From assembly GCA_963717125.1 (NCBI GenBank), contig CAVQVG010000009.1:1-64000 (forward strand): 64,000 nt of DNA, written 5' to 3'. Below, piece after piece: positions 58,960 through 64,000 of this stretch. Position 1 is the stretch's first letter; every line of letters starts with the position of its first letter. This DNA is from RYN-230 sp963717125. Lineage in GTDB: Bacteria > Actinomycetota > Actinomycetes > Streptosporangiales > Streptosporangiaceae. A program made the translations under genes and the position numbers. The notes below the pieces were generated by a model. The model saw nothing but the letters and a program-made list of their open reading frames with translations. It was not told the origin of the DNA and searched no databases.

Positions 58960-61146
58960 CCGGTCCGGGTGCGGTACCGGCCGCGGTGCCGCCGCCCCGC
59001 GCCGACCAGGTCTACCTGGGCTGGGAGTACGCCCAGGTGCACCCGGACCCGGGACCGCCGCCGCCGCGCCCGGCGCTGCCCGGGCCAGAGCAGCTCAACC
59101 TGGGCTGGGTGGCCGCGCAGCAGCGCGAGGAGCGGCGGCTGAGCCTGCCGCTGAAGCTGGGCGGCGCGCTGGGCCTGGCGCTGGCCGGGCTGACCGCCGC
59201 GCTAGGCGCGGCGGGGGTGCTCAACGCCGCGCTGACCGCGGTGGGCCTGGCCTGCCTCCTGCTGCCGGCCGGCCGGTGTGCCCGCGGCGTATGGCGCGGC
59301 CACCAGGAGCTGCGCGCCCGGGTCACCCGGGAGGAGCAGCGGGTGGCCAGGGCACGTGCGGTGCAGGACGGCCACCTGCGCGGCTGGCAGCAGGAACACG
59401 ACCGCCGGTGCCGCGACTGGCAGGCCCGCGGCCGCGCGTTCCAGGCCCAGCCGCGCTGGTACGGGGTGGCGCTGCCCGCGGACATCGACCGGGTGGACGT
59501 GGCGGGCGGCACCCTGGCCGGATGGTCGGCGCTACTGACCATGCTGGCCGGGTTCCGGCTGGCCGCCGGTGGTGAGGTCACGGTGCTCGACCTGGGCGAG
59601 GGCCCGGTCGCCCAGGACCTGCTGGGTATCGCCCGCAGCAGCGGCACCAACCCGCTGGTCTGGGTGCTGCCCGCTGACCTGCCCCGGTTCGATCTCGGCC
59701 GCGGGCTGCCCTCCGACGCGCTGGCTGACGTGCTGGCCGTGGCCGCGTCGGCTGGCGGCGACCCGGCCAGCCTGCCCGATCCGTCCGGGCTGGCCCAGGA
59801 CACGGCCGTCCTGGAGCGCATCGCCGAGGTCCTCGGTGACCAGCCCAGCGTCGCCGGACTGGTGGCCGGCCTGCGGGCCTTGGCCCAGGTCGGCGACCCG
59901 CACCAGGACATCAGGGCCGGGCTGATCAGTGCGGCCCAGGCCGAGACGATCGCCGGGCTGTACGGCCGGGCCGCCAGCGACCGGGTCACCGAGCGGGCGC
60001 TTGCCCTGGAGGCCCGGCTGCGCAAGCTGGCCAGCCTCGGCGCGGCGCCGGTTCGGCTGCCGCCGAGCCTGGCTGCGCGTGGTGGCGGTGGACGCCATGG
60101 CCGGCCTGGCCGGGGCCCAGCTGCTCGGTGCCTACCTGACCGCCGCGCTGACCTGCCTGCTCCGTAGCCAGCGGCGTCCAGGCTCGCCGTGGCAGCACAC
60201 CGTGCTGGTCAGCGGGGCCGAGACGCTGCGCGGCGACGTGCTCGACCGGCTGACCGGCGCGTGCGAGGCCACCGGCACCGGGCTGGTGCTGGCCTACCGG
60301 TCGCTGCCGCCACACGTCCGGGGGCGGCTGGGCCGGGGCAACGCGGCGGTGGCGTTCATGCGGCTGGGCAACGCGGACGACGCCCGGGCGGCCAGCGAGC
60401 AGATCGGCACCGAGCACCGGTTCGTGGTGGCCCAGCTCACCGACACGGTGGGCAGCTCGGTCACGGACACGGCGGGCCAGGCGTACACCAGCACGGTCGG
60501 CACGGCGTCCTCGGCCGCGGTGTCCAGGTCAGCCAGCCAGAGCAGCGGGCACAGCGGGGGCCGCGGCCGGAGCTGGGCCGGGTCGTCCCCGTTCGCGCCG
60601 CGGACCGCGTCGGTGCACGGCGAGACCAGCCAGTCGGCCGGAACCAGCGACTCGGTCTCGCTGACCGAGGGGATCAACCGGGGCACGGCGTGGGGACGGC
60701 AGACCGCGCTGGCCGTGGGCGTGAACCGCTCGCTGGCCCAGGCCAGCCAGCGATCCCGTGAGTTCCTGGTCGAGCAGCACGAGTTGCAGCAGCTTCCGCC
60801 CAGCGCGGTGATCGTCAGTTATGCGTCCCCGGCCGGGCGCCGGGTGGTGCTGGCCGACGCCAACCCCGGCATCCTGGGGCTGCCCACCGCGACGCTGCAC
60901 ACCCTCGACGAGGTGGCACGGGCGGTGCGGAAGTCCCCCGGCGTGGCGGAAGGTGCGTACGCGCCCGGATCCTGGGCACCCCCGGCGGCTGGGGATGGGC
61001 CAGCCGCCTGGGCGTCGCCCGGGGCTGGGGATGGGCCAGGGGCCTGGACGTCCCCGGGGGCTGGGGATATGCCGGCCTGGGATCAGCCGGCGCCGGACCT
61101 GGCGCCGCTGCCCGAACCGCTGCCCTGGTCGCGAGACGAGAGCTGA
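58956..61146 (+). pseudogene. Membrane coiled-coil protein partner of the VirD4-like gene, frameshifted
   Basis: Two frames make one protein of about 728 residues. The first, from GTG 58956, has two membrane helices (about 68-100), a charged helix and a domain beginning VDVAGGTLAGWSALLTMLAG. It breaks at about 60068, where one extra C (GAGCCTGGCTG) prevents reading WLRVVAVDAMAG. The second frame then continues with GTGLVLAYRSLPPHVRGRLG, a Ser/Thr-rich stretch and a repetitive PGAGDGP-type tail to 61146. It belongs to the same family of VirB4/TraC-like partner proteins by pattern. The frame could be a data error. Confidence 0.65.
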
Positions 61147-61190
61147 CGGCCGCTGCGCGGGCGAGCATGGGGGTGGCGGCCGAGACGCGA

Positions 61191-61221
61191 CACGGCGGGA
61201 GTCACCGCGACTCCCGCCGTG
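61191..61221. terminator. Terminator hairpin after the VirB4-like gene
   Basis: Arms CACGGCGGGAGTC (61191-61203) and GACTCCCGCCGTG (61209-61221), perfect with a 5-base loop, 44 bp after the stop. Confidence 0.8.
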
Positions 61222-61325
61222 CTGGGTCTTGCCGGGTTAGCGCGCCTGGGCGGGGTCTCGCCGGAGCGGCCGCGTGGGGGCGTGCCGCCTCGGCGTGGCC
61301 GGCCTTGACTCGCCAGCCGGGCCGG

Positions 61326-61616
61326 TCAGGCCCGGACACCGTCGCGCTTGGCGGCCGTCTCGTGGCGGCGCGCGGCGCGCTGGGCGGTGGCGTGCACCCG
61401 GCCCGGGACCGGAGTGTGCGCGGCCACGTGCTGGCGGGCGACGGCCGGGCCGGCCGCGCGGTAGGCAGCGCCGGTCCGCACGCCGGAGTTGGACGTCAGG
61501 CGCCCGTAGGCCGGGGCCCGGTCCGGGCGCCTGAAGGTGAGCCACAGCGGGATGCCGACCACGGCGGCGAAGATCAGGGCGGCGATGGGGAAGTTGGCCA
61601 GGACGAGGGCGCTCAC
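61326..61616 (-). CDS. Small membrane protein
   Basis: A 96-residue protein starting at GTG 61616, with AAGGAGA eight bases upstream, a strong ribosome site. One membrane helix is at about 5-28 (ANFPIAALIFAAVVGIPLWL), and the rest is a basic cytoplasmic tail rich in Arg and Ala. It is convergent with the VirB4-like gene and divergent from the TPR gene. Function not known. Confidence 0.7.
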   Translation of the reverse strand: MSALVLANFPIAALIFAAVVGIPLWLTFRRPDRAPAYGRLTSNSGVRTGAAYRAAGPAVARQHVAAHTPVPGRVHATAQRAARRHETAAKRDGVRA

Positions 61617-61971
61617 AGGTATCTCTCCTTATCTGCACTCCGGCAGCGGCCTGCCGGATTTCTTATGTCTCCAGACTGCCTCCTGGGTTTCTCCATGCCG
61701 TAGGCCCCGCTTCTGAGCTTCTTCTGAAGTACGTGTAACCGCCACGAGCCTGGCTCCGCCGCCACCGCTGCCGACTTTGCACGCGACTGGTCCGCTGAGA
61801 TCGTGACAAATCGGGCGTTAGCTGCACCAGACGCGGGCAAAGTCGCCGGAGCATGATCGATGTGACTGGCGAGGCTGCAGTTTCCGCTGATACTGGCCCC
61901 AGATCCCCCCTTTCCGGGCATCGTCAGGGTTCATAGACTCGGGCCAGCGCGGCTCACGACGGGAGTGGCGG
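61617..61971. other. Divergent promoter region without a supported gene
   Basis: It carries the ribosome site of the minus-strand membrane protein and, at the right end, GGGAGTGGCGG in front of the TPR gene. I see no further genes or hairpins. Confidence 0.4.
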
Positions 61972-63306
61972 ATGGGCGGACGGGGCTGGCGGTCGGCGCA
62001 GCAGGGGCTGCAGTTGTGCCAGCGGTACGAGGTCACCGGCCGGCCCGACGACCTGGCCCAGGGGATCGGGCTGCTGCACGGCGGCCTGGCCAAGACCAGC
62101 GACCCGGGCGAGCGGGCGCTCATCTTAGGCAACCTGGGCACGGCGCTGTGGCGGCACTTCGAGCTGACCGGGGACGGCGCGGTGCTCGACGAGTCGATCG
62201 CGGTGCGCACGGCCGCGCTGTCCAGCGGCCTGCTCGGCCCCGAGGACTTCGTGAAGTGGACGCACGACCTGCGGCACGGGCTGCGGGCGCGCTACGACCG
62301 GACCGGCCGCGGCGCCGACCTGGACGCGGCGATCATCGTCGCCGAGCAGGTGCGCGAACTGCCGCCCTGGTTCCGCCCGCCCGCCGAGATGTGGGCGGGC
62401 TGGCTGTCCGATTATGCCGCCGACCTGGAGGAACGTGCCCAGCTCCGGGCGCCCTCGGACGGCGCGAGCGCGGACCCGGCCGCCCGGGGCGACATCGACG
62501 CGGCGGTGCGGCTGCGCCGGGAGGTGATGCGCATCGCGCCCGCGGGCTATCCCGACCGGCCGGGCCTGCGCTCCAGCCTGGGGCAGGCACTGACGTTACG
62601 GGCGGTGCTGGCCGGCCCGGGCGCGCAGCACGTGGGCGTGGACCTGGCCGAGGCGGTGGACCTGAACCGGGAGGCGGTGCGGCTGGCGCCGGCCGCGCAC
62701 CCGTACGCCGTGCGGCTATCCGGAAATCTCTGCCGGGCGCTGCTCGAGCAGGCCGAGCGCACCGGTGACCGGGCGCTGCTCGACGAGGCGGTGACCGCGG
62801 CCCGGCGGGCCGGCCAGCGGGCCCGGCCCGGCGAGGAGGCGGCCGCGACGCGGGCGCTGCTGATCATGTGCCTGGCCCGGCGGGCCAAGGATGCCGCCGA
62901 TCCGGCCTGCCTCAAGGAACTGATCGACGCGCTCGAGGACGCGTCCAGCCCGGCGGCCGATGCGGGGGAGGCGGCCGAGCGGCGGCTGGCCGCGGCCGAA
63001 GCCTGGCACGAGCTCTACTGGCGCACCGGCGACCCGGCCAGCCTGACCCGGGCCATCGAGCATTGCCGGGCCGTGCTGTCCAGTCGGGACAAGCTGGCCG
63101 CGGCGCACCGGGACAGCGCGCGGTTCGCCCTCTCCACCGGGCTACGGTTCCGCTTCGAGCGCGCCAGGGCGGCCGCGGACCTGACCGAGGCGACCGAGCT
63201 GGCGCGGGCCGCGCTGGCCGTGGCGGCCGACCCCGGCCATCGTGCCAGCTGCCTGGGTCACCTCGGCGTCTGCCTGGTCCTGGCGGCTGGCAGCGAGGCC
63301 GGCTGA
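61972..63306 (+). CDS. Large TPR-like repeat protein, first part
   Basis: At least 444 residues of helical repeats. Units recur with the pattern LGNLGTALWRHFELTGDGAV, RSSLGQALTLRAVLAGPG and SGNLCRALLEQAERTGDRAL, ending in LDEAV-type helices, as in actinobacterial TPR proteins that often carry a C-terminal CHAT protease domain. The frame ends at a TGA at 63304, but homologous repeats continue in the next frame, so a missing base near 63302 (GGCTGACC for GGCCTGACC) is likely. RBS GGGAGTGGCGG. Confidence 0.72.
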   Translation: MGGRGWRSAQQGLQLCQRYEVTGRPDDLAQGIGLLHGGLAKTSDPGERALILGNLGTALWRHFELTGDGAVLDESIAVRTAALSSGLLGPEDFVKWTHDLRHGLRARYDRTGRGADLDAAIIVAEQVRELPPWFRPPAEMWAGWLSDYAADLEERAQLRAPSDGASADPAARGDIDAAVRLRREVMRIAPAGYPDRPGLRSSLGQALTLRAVLAGPGAQHVGVDLAEAVDLNREAVRLAPAAHPYAVRLSGNLCRALLEQAERTGDRALLDEAVTAARRAGQRARPGEEAAATRALLIMCLARRAKDAADPACLKELIDALEDASSPAADAGEAAERRLAAAEAWHELYWRTGDPASLTRAIEHCRAVLSSRDKLAAAHRDSARFALSTGLRFRFERARAAADLTEATELARAALAVAADPGHRASCLGHLGVCLVLAAGSEAG

Positions 63307-64000
63307 CCGAGGGTATCGGCCTCATCCGGGAGGCGATCATCGCGCAGATAGCGGCCGCGGACAGGGCCGCCCTGTCGCCGGAGAAGCAGGCCGAGGCGGC
63401 CCTGCTGTCCCTGCAGGCTGACCTCGGGGTAGCGCTGCGGACCCGCTACGAGGAGACGCACGACCTCGCCGACCTGGATGAGGCGATCGACGCCGGGCGC
63501 ACCGCGGCTGCCGCTCCGCTGCGCCAGGCCGATCCGGGGCGGCACGGGACCGACCTGGTCCGGCTGGGCATCGCGGAACAGATCCGCTACCGGCACACCG
63601 GGCAGGTAGCCGATCTGGACGACGCCATCGAGCACTGCCGCGAGGGCATCCGGGTCATGCCGGCCGCGGACCCCGAGCGGTCCGGTTACCTGTCCAGCCT
63701 CGGGCTGGCCCTGCAACTGCGCTACGGCGAGACCGGGCAGGCCACCGACCTGGACGAGGCGGTCCAGGTCGGCGAGGCCGCGGTGGCCGGGATCCCGGCC
63801 ACCGACCAGCAGCGGTGGATGGTGCTGTCGAGCGCCGGGCTGGCGCACCGGCTGCGCGCGGAACTGACCGGCGGCGCGGAAGATCTCCAGGCCGCCATCG
63901 AGCTGGGCCGGGCTTCGGTCACGGCGGCCGGCGCCGACCAGGCCGCGCTGCCCGGCTGCCTGAACAACCTGGCCCGCGCGCTGCTGGTGCGCTGGGAGCG
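63303..64000 (+). CDS. Large TPR-like repeat protein, continuation out of frame, truncated by the window
   Basis: Reading from 63303 gives LTEGIGLIREAIIAQIAAAD and then repeats such as YEETHDLADLDEAIDAGRTA, YRHTGQVADLDDAIEHCREG and YGETGQATDLDEAVQVGEAA, without a stop to the window end. No separate start exists, so it is the same gene as the preceding entry after a frameshift. A CHAT domain may follow outside the window but cannot be seen. Confidence 0.7.
   Translation, partial: MTEGIGLIREAIIAQIAAADRAALSPEKQAEAALLSLQADLGVALRTRYEETHDLADLDEAIDAGRTAAAAPLRQADPGRHGTDLVRLGIAEQIRYRHTGQVADLDDAIEHCREGIRVMPAADPERSGYLSSLGLALQLRYGETGQATDLDEAVQVGEAAVAGIPATDQQRWMVLSSAGLAHRLRAELTGGAEDLQAAIELGRASVTAAGADQAALPGCLNNLARALLVRWE

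Overview
The window is GC-rich (about 70%) actinobacterial chromosome. Mycothiol synthase (MshD), a GlnR-like orphan regulator beside it, a SARP-type regulator, DUF1416/DUF427/DUF4395 proteins, a DivIVA-like coiled-coil protein and many GTG starts all point to a mycelial actinomycete. A Streptosporangiales-like lineage is my guess, at low confidence. I see no rRNA, tRNA, CRISPR array, insertion sequence or prophage.

Region 1 (393-9414, minus strand) is the most unusual part. It is a tight eight-gene operon: a small helical Bell-like protein, a large P-loop NTPase with a HEAT-like C-terminus, an SPFH-like protein, a PP2C phosphatase, a Ser/Thr kinase, a vWA protein, an unknown protein and a membrane protein with two RanBP2-type zinc fingers. 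The phosphatase/kinase/vWA set resembles the TerY-P triad. The last 20 residues of the small protein and a segment just before the NTPase P-loop share a motif (INVFNDEISVEEGDFAI against ITVFNAPIRLDQGDFNI). That is the layout expected of an amyloid-type signalling pair (NLR-like sensor plus death effector). I propose a phospho-regulated immunity or cell-suicide system.

Region 2 (9779-24162) holds metabolic and regulatory genes: a VOC protein, myo-inositol-1-phosphate synthase, an ECF41 sigma factor divergent from a YceI protein, two unknown proteins with a SARP-like regulator, an FAD monooxygenase, an SRPBCC protein divergent from a PadR regulator, a Tat-exported BBE-type oxidase, and an AhpD-like protein divergent from a MocR regulator.

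Region 3 (24265-38511) is concerned with the cell envelope: a secreted beta-helix protein, UDP-sulfoquinovose synthase, membrane proteins, GT2 and GT-C glycosyltransferases, a DUF2064 protein, a sugar epimerase, a two-component system, a methyltransferase and a membrane molybdopterin oxidoreductase.

Region 4 (38607-47982) has a MarR/YceI pair, a dipeptidase, an arginase-fold protein, a DUF427 protein, Ppx/GppA (frameshifted), a DivIVA-like protein, a gamma-carbonic anhydrase, MshD (frameshifted) and GlnR.

Region 5 (48092-57279) has a MoaD/ThiS-like protein, an ECF sigma/anti-sigma pair, a sulfur-transfer block (thioredoxin, DUF4395, rhodanese, DUF1416) and a phosphate operon in the unusual order pstB-pstS-pstC-pstA, followed by a GntR-like gene. 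The glnR-mshD-thiX-cysA2-sseC-pst neighbourhood matches mycobacterial Rv0814c-Rv0821.

Region 6 (57286-64000) has a VirD4-like protein with a degenerate P-loop, a frameshifted partner, a small membrane protein and a large TPR-like protein that runs off the window. Four single-base frameshifts between 43 and 63.3 kb suggest either local sequencing errors or real gene decay. A family of near-identical palindromes (19946, 31504, 43822) sits at gene 3' ends.
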